Below, one piece after another: positions 7,900 to 15,496 of a stretch of DNA of 48,992 bases. The notes below the pieces were generated by a model. The model was not told where the DNA came from. It did no database searches and saw only the letters and a list, made by a program, of their open reading frames with translations. How positions within the stretch are numbered: position 1 is the first letter of the stretch; each line of letters opens with the position of its first letter. The position numbers and the translations under genes were made by a program. The stretch covers positions 1 to 48,992 of the forward strand of contig MGQQ01000095.1 of assembly GCA_001798855.1 (NCBI GenBank), in the 5' to 3' direction. This DNA is from Deltaproteobacteria bacterium RBG_16_49_23. Lineage in GTDB: Bacteria; Desulfobacterota; BSN033; UBA1163.

Positions 7900-8079
7900 A
7901 TGTCAAGCACTAATTTTGTGACAGAAATTCCATTGGATGCTTTATTCGAACTGACAGTGCAAAAGCAGGTGAAAGCCATGGAGTTTCAACGCAATGCCAA
8001 ACGCCGTGCTTTGTTCGACGCCAAGGGCGAAATAGATCGCCAACGCGGGCGATTAATCTCTGAAATCGTAGATCCGTAG
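7900..8079 (+). pseudogene. C-terminal remnant of a Snf2/DEAD-type helicase
   Basis: A 59-codon open frame ending at 8079. Its second half, FQRNAKRRALFDAKGEIDRQ followed by RGRLI, matches the C-terminal pattern I know from large Snf2-like helicases of defence systems (basic coiled stretch, R-LFD, DEID-RRDELI). No ATPase motif remains upstream, so it is read as a leftover 3' end whose first ~900 codons were lost. It could instead be a small standalone coiled-coil protein, since an ATG opens it; no ribosome site is evident. Confidence 0.5.
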
Positions 8080-8094
8080 GGTGGATTAAGGCCG

Positions 8095-8118
8095 GTAGGT
8101 CGAATCGACCAGACCTAC
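8095..8118. promoter_or_regulatory. Nested palindrome upstream of the RT gene
   Basis: GTAGGTC (8095-8101) pairs with GACCTAC (8112-8118), and inside it GGTCGA-A-TCGACC forms a perfect alternative palindrome. It sits 33 bp before the RT start. It could be an operator or part of a structured RNA leader. Confidence 0.35.
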
Positions 8119-8150
8119 TGTTTAGTTCTCAAGAACAAGGAGCCAAGAGT

Positions 8151-10088
8151 TTGAGCCATAATAAACTCTTCAAACAATTATGTCGTCTAGAAACGATGCT
8201 CACTGGGTGGCACTTAGCTCATTTGGACAGCCGAGACAACTTTGTGCTCGACCCCGTGAGCTATATCGATTTTGGATCAAACCTCGATGAAAGATTAAGG
8301 CACCTAATTGAGCAAGTACAGACTTACCGATATAGGCCCCGACACCTGCTTGAGATAGACCTGCCAAAATCCGGGTTGAGTGCCCGTCCAGGAAACGTGT
8401 TACCTATCGAAGAATCCATTTTACTCCATGCAATTACTTACCTACTCGCTCCAATACTCGACAAGAAACTGGACAAATCTGTTTATTCCAAGCGCTTGCA
8501 TCCAGACTGGAAAAAGAGAGTTCAGAAACGAGATTCCCTTTTCCGCGAATCTCCAATAGAGTTTCCCTTCTTAAAACGCACAACCATACGTTCAATTAGT
8601 CCATTCGACGCATGGTATGAGCGATGGCCCGAATTTGAGAAAGAAGCGATTAAAGCGTGTACAGAGGAAGGTTATACACATCTGACCAAGACCGATATTA
8701 CTGCATACTTTGAGAATATCGATCTGGGTTTATTGGAAATCCTAATTCGATCTTTGCTAAAACGTGAAGAGGATAAGGTAATTCAACTCCTCTTCCGTAT
8801 CCTCAATGGTTGGACTCGCATGACGAGCACGGGTACCCCTGTCGGACGAGGAATTCCGCAGGGCAATGAAGTTTCCTCCTTCTTGGCTAACATATACCTC
8901 ATCCCTTTGGACCGGGAATTGATCCGGTTTTGTAAGAGGCACAATGGCAAGTGGTTTCGTTATGTTGATGATGTCAAAGTATTCACACGATCCAAAGAAG
9001 ATGCCCGTCAAGCCGTATTTGTGATCAATAATGCTTTGCGTGCTTTACATTTGAACCTCCAAGGTAGCAAAACGGAAATTCTCTCTGGTGATATGTTGAT
9101 TGAAGAACTGGATAATTCAGATCTGGACAATGTTGAGGAAGTGGTCAAGAAAATCCGGAAAATCAACCCCCATAAGTCCAAGAAAACTAAAATAATCACA
9201 ATGCACTTGCAGGAATTAAGGCGTTATGTGTCACGATTTAGGAGGAACCCACAGAAAGCAGTCGGGAACCTCGATGAGAAGCAAAACCGTCTCTTTCGCA
9301 GATTGATGACTATTTATGGATTTTGTGGTCGCCCGCACCTTCACAAGACAGCTATGACGGCTTTGAGTGAACTGCCCGATCTGAGAATTCTTGAAAAATC
9401 GCTTACCTATTTATCTCAACTGGACTATTCGACCCATGATACAATAGTTGATGACTTGTTCCAGATGCTTGAAACGAGACAACTACCGTTTCCTTACCAA
9501 AAAGGAAGCGTACTGGAAACTATCGCGCTCATGCACCCACGAGAATCACGAAATGTGGCCTCCCGGGCTCGCAAATACGGCCTAGTGACAAAGCAAGACT
9601 GGTTTGTGATTCAAAAAGCACTTGAGGTTATTTCCCTTTACCCCTACAAACCGGATAACGCCCACCGGTTAGCAAATAAATACCTGGAGGGCAACGACCC
9701 AATGGTACGACGGGCTTCTTGTGTTCTGTTATTGAGAAGCCCCAAGACCAAGGTCCGAAAACAACTCAATGAATTAATATACCATCCAGATCATAATTTG
9801 AGCCTTCTGGCATTGTATTTCCTAAGACTGCAGCAAGACAGCCAGTTTGCCCAGCAAGAGCTATCGCGGATTAGAAAGGGAAAACATACTGATTTGGCAA
9901 TGCAGTCCGCTTTGCCCTGTTTGTACGCGATGGCCGCAACTGAGGACACATGCATTGCTGCGTCCGTTTATGATTATATACAGAAACATTTCAAATCAAG
10001 AAGTAGCAAACTTAATTGGCATCGTAATATGCTCTTGCATTCTCTGCGGTGGACACAGAAAAGTGCAGATGCGAAAAAGGAAACTTAA
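8151..10088 (+). CDS. Reverse transcriptase of the Abi/UG (defence-associated) type
   Basis: RNA-directed DNA polymerase domain fused to a helical C-terminal half, 645 aa. RT motifs in order: TDITAYFENID at 181-191 (catalytic Asp182), GIPQG at 234-238, and YVDD at 271-274 (Asp273 and Asp274), followed by a LQGSKTE stretch. Residues ~380-640 are a series of amphipathic helices such as DPMVRRASCVLLLR and HNLSLLALYFLRLQQ, consistent with the alpha-helical HEAT-like repeats of class 1 UG and Abi (AbiA/AbiK/AbiP2-type) RTs. No maturase X, endonuclease or integrase domain is seen. The TTG start has an AGGAG site eight bases upstream. The stop overlaps the ATG of the methyltransferase gene (TAATG). 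Likely role: phage defence; the subgroup is not determined. Confidence 0.85.
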   Translation: MSHNKLFKQLCRLETMLTGWHLAHLDSRDNFVLDPVSYIDFGSNLDERLRHLIEQVQTYRYRPRHLLEIDLPKSGLSARPGNVLPIEESILLHAITYLLAPILDKKLDKSVYSKRLHPDWKKRVQKRDSLFRESPIEFPFLKRTTIRSISPFDAWYERWPEFEKEAIKACTEEGYTHLTKTDITAYFENIDLGLLEILIRSLLKREEDKVIQLLFRILNGWTRMTSTGTPVGRGIPQGNEVSSFLANIYLIPLDRELIRFCKRHNGKWFRYVDDVKVFTRSKEDARQAVFVINNALRALHLNLQGSKTEILSGDMLIEELDNSDLDNVEEVVKKIRKINPHKSKKTKIITMHLQELRRYVSRFRRNPQKAVGNLDEKQNRLFRRLMTIYGFCGRPHLHKTAMTALSELPDLRILEKSLTYLSQLDYSTHDTIVDDLFQMLETRQLPFPYQKGSVLETIALMHPRESRNVASRARKYGLVTKQDWFVIQKALEVISLYPYKPDNAHRLANKYLEGNDPMVRRASCVLLLRSPKTKVRKQLNELIYHPDHNLSLLALYFLRLQQDSQFAQQELSRIRKGKHTDLAMQSALPCLYAMAATEDTCIAASVYDYIQKHFKSRSSKLNWHRNMLLHSLRWTQKSADAKKET

Positions 10089-11826
10089 TGCTCAACAAGA
10101 CCAAACTTGAACTGACCTGGATTGGGAAGGACAACCGGCCTCGGCTGGAGCCGCGTATCCTTCTCGAAGAGCCGGAGAAATCTTATCACGCTCCACAGCG
10201 TATCGATAGAAATGACATCTTCGACAACCGTCTCATCTTTGGCGATAACCTTCTGCCCTGAAAGCTCTGGAGCAGGAGTTTACAGGCAAGGTCAAGTGCG
10301 TGTTTATTGACCCGCCTTACAACACTGGGAGTGCTTTCGAACACTACGACGATGGTGTCGAACACTCCATATGGCTTTCCCTCATCCGTGACCGCCTTGA
10401 GTTGCTGAAGACACTACTTTGTGATGATGGGGCAATCTGGATAACAATTGATGATAACGAGGCCCACTACCTGAAAGTGCTTTGCGACGAAGTGTTTGGA
10501 AGGACCAACTTTTTTGCTAATTGCATCTGGCAAAAGGTTTATAGCGAGAGGATGGATGCAACAGGATTCAGCGCAAGTCATGATCACGTTCTGGTTTACC
10601 GCAAGAGCGAAGCATTCTCGGTTAATCAGCTTGCAAAGGAGCAGAATGTGCAGCAGTTTAACTTCTTTGACGAGAAAACCCGAAAAAATTACCGACGAAG
10701 GTCATTGCGCAAGGAAGGCTCGGAATCAAGAAGGGAAGACCGACCATCCATGTGGTATGCAATTGAAGCACCAGATGGAACGAAGGTGTGGCCAGTAAAA
10801 CCTGATGGAACAGAGGGTCGTTGGCGCTGGAAAAAAGAGACCATTCCCGCAAACCTAAATATTCTTGAGTTCGTTAAGAAGGATCAGCGATGGGAAATCT
10901 ACGTAAAGCAATACTTGGAGGATAATCCGACGCGTCCACCAAACACAATATGGCTACAAGAAGAAGTTGGTCATAATCACGAAGCAAAACTCGAAGTAAA
11001 GGCTTTCAATAACGAGGTAGTTTTCGACACCCCGAAGCCAGAGCGCTTACTCAAACGTGTTCTGGAGTTAGGTTCTAATCCAAATGATTGGGTCCTCGAC
11101 TCCTTCGGCGGTTCAGGTACTACCGGTGCCGTGGCTCACAAGATGGGCCGACGCTGGATTATGGTCGAACTTGGAGAGCACTGCCATACGCACATTATTC
11201 CAAGATTGAAGAAAGTTATCGACGGCTCGGATAAGGGGGGTATCACGGAGGCCGTTGGTTGGAAGGGAGGCGGAGGGTTTCGGTACTACTGCCTGGCTCC
11301 GTCCCTTCTTGAGAGGGATCAGTTTAGCAATTGGATCATCAACAAGAAGTATAACGCTGCAATGCTCGCGGAAGCCATCTGCAAGCTGGAGGGGTTTAGC
11401 TACGCACCAAGTGATACAATCTACTGGCAGCACGGGCATTCTACTGAAAATGATTTCATCTATGTTACCACGCAGACGCTCAGCCGAGAGCAGTTTCAAA
11501 GGCTCTCGGATGAGGTGGGTGAAGGCCGAAGTTTGCTCATCATGTGCGGCGCCTTCCGCGTAAAGAACCTCGATGAGTTTCCTAATCTCACGGTTAAGAA
11601 AATCCCAAAGGCCGTGATGAACCGTTGTGAATGGGGAAAAGACGACTACAGCCTTGAGATTAAAAACCTTCAAGTCAAACAGGTGGAAATGGTTGAAGAT
11701 CAAAGCGAATCGCTTCCGAACGCCATGGGTAAGAACGGGTATGACCCGAGACAAGGGGCTCTTTTTGACCTCGCTGGAGGAAAAGGCAGTAAGAGAAATG
11801 ACCGATCACCTTCCGGAGGTAATTGA
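10088..11826 (+). pseudogene. Type III-like DNA methyltransferase (Mod), one-base frameshift
   Basis: Site-specific adenine/cytosine-N4 methyltransferase with motif IV DPPY (10309-10320) before motif I DSFGGSGTTG (11098-11127), the beta-class order typical of type III Mod. The 5' part (10088-10261) encodes LNKTKLELTWIGKDNRP up to FGDNLL, then stops at a TGA. The rest continues in the -1 frame from 10255 (ALKALEQEFTGKVKCVFIDPPY), exactly as expected if one G were missing from CTGGCCCTG. Restored length would be about 579 aa, normal for Mod. Either a true inactivating deletion or a sequencing error. No slippery heptamer is present. Coupled to the RT by TAATG. Confidence 0.85.
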
Positions 11827-11978
11827 AGAGGATAGATTTACCTGTCGAGGAATACTTGACAACTGCCGCTGATGGAAAAAGGGAAGGCGAACTGAATAAG
11901 GCAGCAACGTGTAGGGATTTCTTACAAGTTCAAACCAAGGGCCTCCGCCAAGTCCAGAGAAGCATCAGAGCGGGGTAG
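11823..11978 (+). CDS. Small hypothetical ORF between mod and rhuM
   Basis: A 51-codon frame starting at a TTG that overlaps the mod stop (TTGA), with GGAGG three bases upstream, which is a rather short spacing. The peptide (KRIDLPVEEYLTTAADGKRE...) is charged and protein-like but is not recognised. It may be a real small coupled gene or the remnant of a larger one. Confidence 0.3.
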   Translation: MKRIDLPVEEYLTTAADGKREGELNKAATCRDFLQVQTKGLRQVQRSIRAG

Positions 11979-12001
11979 GCAGGGTTGGATTTTCAGCGGT
12001 C

Positions 12002-13066
12002 GTGAAAGGATTGCAGAGGGTGAAAAAACAAGGGAATGACCAGCCACAAAATTCCGAGTTAATCCTGTATCAAGCCGAGGATGGCAAGACACGTCTTGAG
12101 GTCAGGTTTGAGGGGGAGATGGTTTGGTTGTCCCAGAAGCAATTGGCCGAGCTATTTCAGAAGGACGTCCGTACGATAAATGAACACGTCAAGAACATAT
12201 TTGAGGAGAGGGAACTGGAGGCAGATTCAGTTATCCGGAAATTCCGGATAACTGCCCTTGACGGGAAAAGTTACGACACCTTGCACTACAACCTGGACGT
12301 GATCATATCCGTTGGCTACCGTGTGAAGTCGCACCGCGGCACGCAGTTCCGCATCTGGGCGACCCAACGGCTGCGAGAGTTCATCATAAAGGGTTTCACG
12401 CTCGATGATGAGCGGCTGAAGCAGGCCGGCGGAGGTGACTTCTTCGAGGAATTGCTGGCGCGCATCCGTGACATCCGTTCTTCGGAAAAAGTTTTCTGGC
12501 GCAAGGTACTCGACATCTATGCTACCAGCATTGACTACGATCCGAATGAGGAAATTTCCCAACAGTTTTTCGCTACCGTACAAAACAAGATACATTGGGC
12601 GGCACATGGCCATACGGCTGCGGAGATCGTTGTACAACGTGCGGACGCAGCGTTGCCATACATGGGTTTGACGAGCTGGACGGGGAGTCGTCCACGTAAA
12701 TCCGATGTTAGTGTGGCTAAGAACTACTTGCAGTCGGAAGAGTTGGAGGCGTTAAACCGGATTGTAACCGCTTATCTGGAGTTCGCCGAGCTACAGGCGC
12801 AAAACCGAAAGTCGATGCACATGCGGGATTGGGTTGTAAAACTGGATGATTTTCTTCGTTTGAGCGAACGAGAAATACTCACGCACGCGGGAAAGATCAG
12901 CCATGAAGTCGCTATCGAGATGGCCGAAGCCCAATACGAAAAATTCAGCATCAGGCAATTGACCCAACCCAGTGAGGTGGAAAAGCACTTCCTAATGGCG
13001 ATCGAAAAGATCAAAAAATTGAAACCCCGTAAGCTCAAAAAGGAGGGCCAAAGGAAAAAGAAATGA
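12002..13066 (+). CDS. RhuM-family protein
   Basis: 354 aa. It matches the virulence RhuM family: an N-terminal strand-rich segment, then VWLSQKQLAELFQKDVRTIN and EHVKNIFEERELEADSVIRKF, YDTLHYNLDVIISVGYRV and FRIWATQRLREFIIKGFTLDD. The first part looks like a winged or KilA-N-like DNA-binding unit. RhuM genes commonly lie between mod and res of type III-like restriction loci, exactly as here; the biochemical role is unknown. Start GTG 12002 is uncertain (GTG 12020 also possible). Its end overlaps the res-like gene through ATGA. Confidence 0.8.
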   Translation: MKGLQRVKKQGNDQPQNSELILYQAEDGKTRLEVRFEGEMVWLSQKQLAELFQKDVRTINEHVKNIFEERELEADSVIRKFRITALDGKSYDTLHYNLDVIISVGYRVKSHRGTQFRIWATQRLREFIIKGFTLDDERLKQAGGGDFFEELLARIRDIRSSEKVFWRKVLDIYATSIDYDPNEEISQQFFATVQNKIHWAAHGHTAAEIVVQRADAALPYMGLTSWTGSRPRKSDVSVAKNYLQSEELEALNRIVTAYLEFAELQAQNRKSMHMRDWVVKLDDFLRLSEREILTHAGKISHEVAIEMAEAQYEKFSIRQLTQPSEVEKHFLMAIEKIKKLKPRKLKKEGQRKKK

Positions 13067-13488
13067 ACATGTCGGTTGTCAACACAATCTCCAATCGCCT
13101 GAGCCTTCGGCCACCGCAACGGGAATCATTGGAGATTCTTGCCAGGGTTTGCGATATCATCCCGCTTGAGAAAAATGCTGACCTCGTACAAGCACTCAAT
13201 GTGATTCAGTCAGAATTCCCTTCGGTCTCCGACTTCGAGCGAGATTTTCCATCCCTTTGCTTCGCACTGGCAACCGGTGTGGGCAAGACACGCCTCATGG
13301 GGGCGTTCATTGCATACCTCTTCGAGACCAGGAGCATCCGGCATTTCTTCGTGCTTGCGCCGAACCTCACCATATACAACAAGCTCACTATGGACTTTAC
13401 CCCCAATACACCCAAATATGTCTTCCAGGGCATCGCAGAGTTCGCTGTTACCCCGCCGGAGATCATCACCGGCGACAGAGGCGTATGA
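13063..13488 (+). pseudogene. Type III restriction/helicase subunit (Res-like), truncated after 141 codons
   Basis: The N terminus fits Res/DEAD-box proteins: RPPQRESLEIL (Q-motif-like), then FALATGVGKTRLMGAFI containing Walker A, and APNLTIYNKL. The family is about 900-1000 aa, but the frame ends at 13488 shortly after EIITGD, and the DEAH, helicase and nuclease parts are absent from the window. Just after the break a radC fragment begins, so the remainder was lost by deletion or recombination. ATGA overlap with rhuM shows it was once the last gene of a mod-rhuM-res operon. Confidence 0.8.
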
Positions 13489-13506
13489 AAACCATTCGAG
13501 ATATGA

Positions 13507-13779
13507 AAGCGGATTGTCACCATTGGTCTTCTTAACAAAAGTCCGGTCCATCCGCGAGAGGTTTTTGCCGATGTCATCGCTGACCGTGCGGCCACTGTGA
13601 TTTTTGTTCATAACCACCCATCCGGAGAACTTCAACCGAGTGAATCTGATTTGAATATCCATCGTCAGCTCACCGAGGCAGGCAAGATTCTTGGCATTCA
13701 AGTTCTTGATCATGTAATCGTTAACCGAAAAGGTTACTATAGTTTCCGGGAAACAGGTTTATTAACTCAGACCACTTGA
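13507..13779 (+). pseudogene. RadC/JAB-domain protein, 3' remnant
   Basis: About 90 codons of a RadC-family MPN/JAB domain: GLLNKSPVHPREVFADVI, the metal motif HNHPSG, then S-SDL and a LLGI-VLDHVIV-like block (GIQVLDHVIVNRKGYYSF). The N-terminal helix-hairpin-helix half and the start codon are missing; an in-frame TGA lies at 13504-13506. RadC-like genes are frequent cargo of mobile elements and defence islands. Probably non-functional. Confidence 0.8.
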
Positions 13780-13879
13780 TTGACGAGAAATTTCATCTTA
13801 TTTTCCACCTTCAGACCCCCTAATTTGATTTTCCGTAACACTTTAATTTTTTGAAAAAGAGGTCTGATCAAGATATCGT

Positions 13880-13998
13880 CATATCCTAAATCCCCCTCAA
13901 TCCCCTTTTTTCAAAGGGGGAAGTATTTCCCCTCCCTTTGGTCTCCGACCCAGAGCGGCCTCTGACCCGGAGGGCAAAAGAGAGGTGGGGAGGGATTT
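13880..13998. repeat. Palindromic repeat cluster at the island's right edge
   Basis: CCCCCTCAATCCCC / CAAAGGGGG arms and a 41-bp module at 13940-13980, nearly identical (40/41) to 4213-4253, ending GGTGGGGAGGGATTTT. The 13780-14098 spacer holds nothing else that I can recognise, apart from open frames running through the repeat. Confidence 0.7.
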
Positions 13999-14098
13999 TA
14001 TGAAGCTTTTTCAAAGTGCTAAAGTGTTACGATTTTTCCTCTTTCTTGCAAAGACCTTCCGGCTATGTTATTCGTGGACAAAAATGAGGAGGGAAAAC

Positions 14099-14581
14099 AT
14101 GAAAGTCCTGATTCTTTACTATTCCAAAGGAGGCAATACCCGAAAGCTGGCAGAAAGGATTGCAGAAGGGGTGAATTCGGTATCAGGGGTTGAGGCTCAT
14201 TTGAAATTGACCCAGGAGGTGACAAAGGACGATTTCTTGGATTCGGCCGGGATCATCGCAGGCTCTCCGGTCTATTTCGGCGCTATGGCCTGGGACCTGA
14301 AACGCATCTTCGATGAATATGTGGGGATAAGAAAGAAGGTGGAGAATAAGGTCGGAGCCGCCTTTGCCACATCGGGAGATCTCTCAGGTGGAAAAGAGAC
14401 GACGATGATCTCTATTATCCAATGTATGCTTATCTATGGGATGATTGTGGTTGGAGATCCCATGGAGGCAACAGGACACTACGGTGTGGCCTGTGTCGGC
14501 GCTCCGGATGATAAGGCATCAGAGAATGCTCGCAAATTAGGTAAGCGGGTGGCAGAACTCTGCAAGAAGTTGGCTTCCTGA
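14099..14581 (+). CDS. Flavodoxin-like / NADPH-dependent FMN reductase family protein
   Basis: 160 aa with a flavodoxin fold: KVLILYYSKGGNTRKLAERI supplies the FMN-phosphate loop, and GSPVYFGAMAWDLKRIFDE resembles the WrbA/flavodoxin family. The ATG at 14099 is chosen because GAGGAGG lies six bases upstream; a longer open frame to 13985 runs through repeat DNA. Probable electron carrier or quinone/flavin reductase. A permease gene follows after 15 bp. Confidence 0.85.
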   Translation: MKVLILYYSKGGNTRKLAERIAEGVNSVSGVEAHLKLTQEVTKDDFLDSAGIIAGSPVYFGAMAWDLKRIFDEYVGIRKKVENKVGAAFATSGDLSGGKETTMISIIQCMLIYGMIVVGDPMEATGHYGVACVGAPDDKASENARKLGKRVAELCKKLAS

Positions 14582-14596
14582 GATCGGTCATCCCTT

Positions 14597-15484
14597 ATGC
14601 AAGAAAAAAATCAAAAATTCGGCCATCTCCTCCTTATCATCGTTGTGTTGACCTGGGGAGCTAACTATGGAATCATCAAGTCGGCCTTTCAGGATTTCTC
14701 ACCGGTCCTCTTTGGGGCCATCCGTTTCACTCTCTGTGGGCTCCTTGTTCTCGCAATCACTTATAAGTGGGAAAAGGGAGTTTCGATTCAGAAGAAAGAT
14801 TTTTGGAAGGTAGCCTGGGTGGGACTCTTAGGCATCGGGGTCTATCAGGTCATCTGGTCTGTCGGCCTCAACCTGACTTCCGCCTCTAACTCCGCTCTGA
14901 TCCTTTCAACCACGCCTCTCTGGGGCGGGCTATATGTCCATCTGGTGGAGAAGGAGTCCGTCAGAAAGAGGCAATACCTCTATATGCTGGTCTCTCTCTT
15001 CGGTGTGATGCTGGTCATTCTGAAACCCACAGCCAGACTCCATTTCTCTCCGGATACACTCGCAGGTGATCTTCTGACCTTAATCGCCGCCTTATTTGCG
15101 GCCGTCTTCTTATCCGCATGGTCAAAGCCCCTCTTGAAGATCTATTCTCCATTGCGCCTGATGGGCTATTGTATGATGATCGGCTCACTCGTTCTCTGGC
15201 TGGCCGTTCCCTTTTTGGCAACGCCTGTCGCCCTAAACCAGGTCGGAGCAAAATCCTGGTGGGTACTGGGATATGCCATCCTTCTTTCGGGCATCATTGG
15301 CCATGTTTCCTACTATGGAGGCATCGAAAGGCTGGGCGTGACCCGGTCCATGGTCTATCTCTACTTCATCCCCTTATGGGCGATCCTGTTTAACTACCTG
15401 CTGGGAGAGAAGATCTTTCCCCAGCAGATTCTCGGAGGAATCCTGATCTTGTTGAGCACCCATCGCGTCCTGCGCAGTTCCTGA
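14597..15484 (+). CDS. EamA-family (DMT) transporter
   Basis: 295 aa inner-membrane protein with about ten hydrophobic segments in two repeats. N-terminal VLTWGANYGIIKSAF and later SASNSALILSTTPLW are typical EamA features. Likely exporter of small metabolites or amino acids; substrate unknown. It follows the flavodoxin-like gene closely and is convergent with the MFS gene, with only 12 bp between. Confidence 0.85.
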   Translation: MQEKNQKFGHLLLIIVVLTWGANYGIIKSAFQDFSPVLFGAIRFTLCGLLVLAITYKWEKGVSIQKKDFWKVAWVGLLGIGVYQVIWSVGLNLTSASNSALILSTTPLWGGLYVHLVEKESVRKRQYLYMLVSLFGVMLVILKPTARLHFSPDTLAGDLLTLIAALFAAVFLSAWSKPLLKIYSPLRLMGYCMMIGSLVLWLAVPFLATPVALNQVGAKSWWVLGYAILLSGIIGHVSYYGGIERLGVTRSMVYLYFIPLWAILFNYLLGEKIFPQQILGGILILLSTHRVLRSS

Positions 15485-15496
15485 GGCGGATGGACC

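Noticed and set aside
8151..10088. RT as part of a group II intron, retron or diversity-generating element
   Set aside because: No maturase X or endonuclease domain, no intron domain V-like sequence downstream, no msr/msd-like inverted repeats beside it and no template/variable repeat pair. The motif is YVDD and the C-terminal half is helical.
10250..10262. Programmed -1 frameshift in mod
   Set aside because: The overlap region (CTTCTGCCCTGAAAG) lacks a slippery X-XXY-YYZ heptamer and no obvious stimulator follows; a simple one-base loss explains it better.
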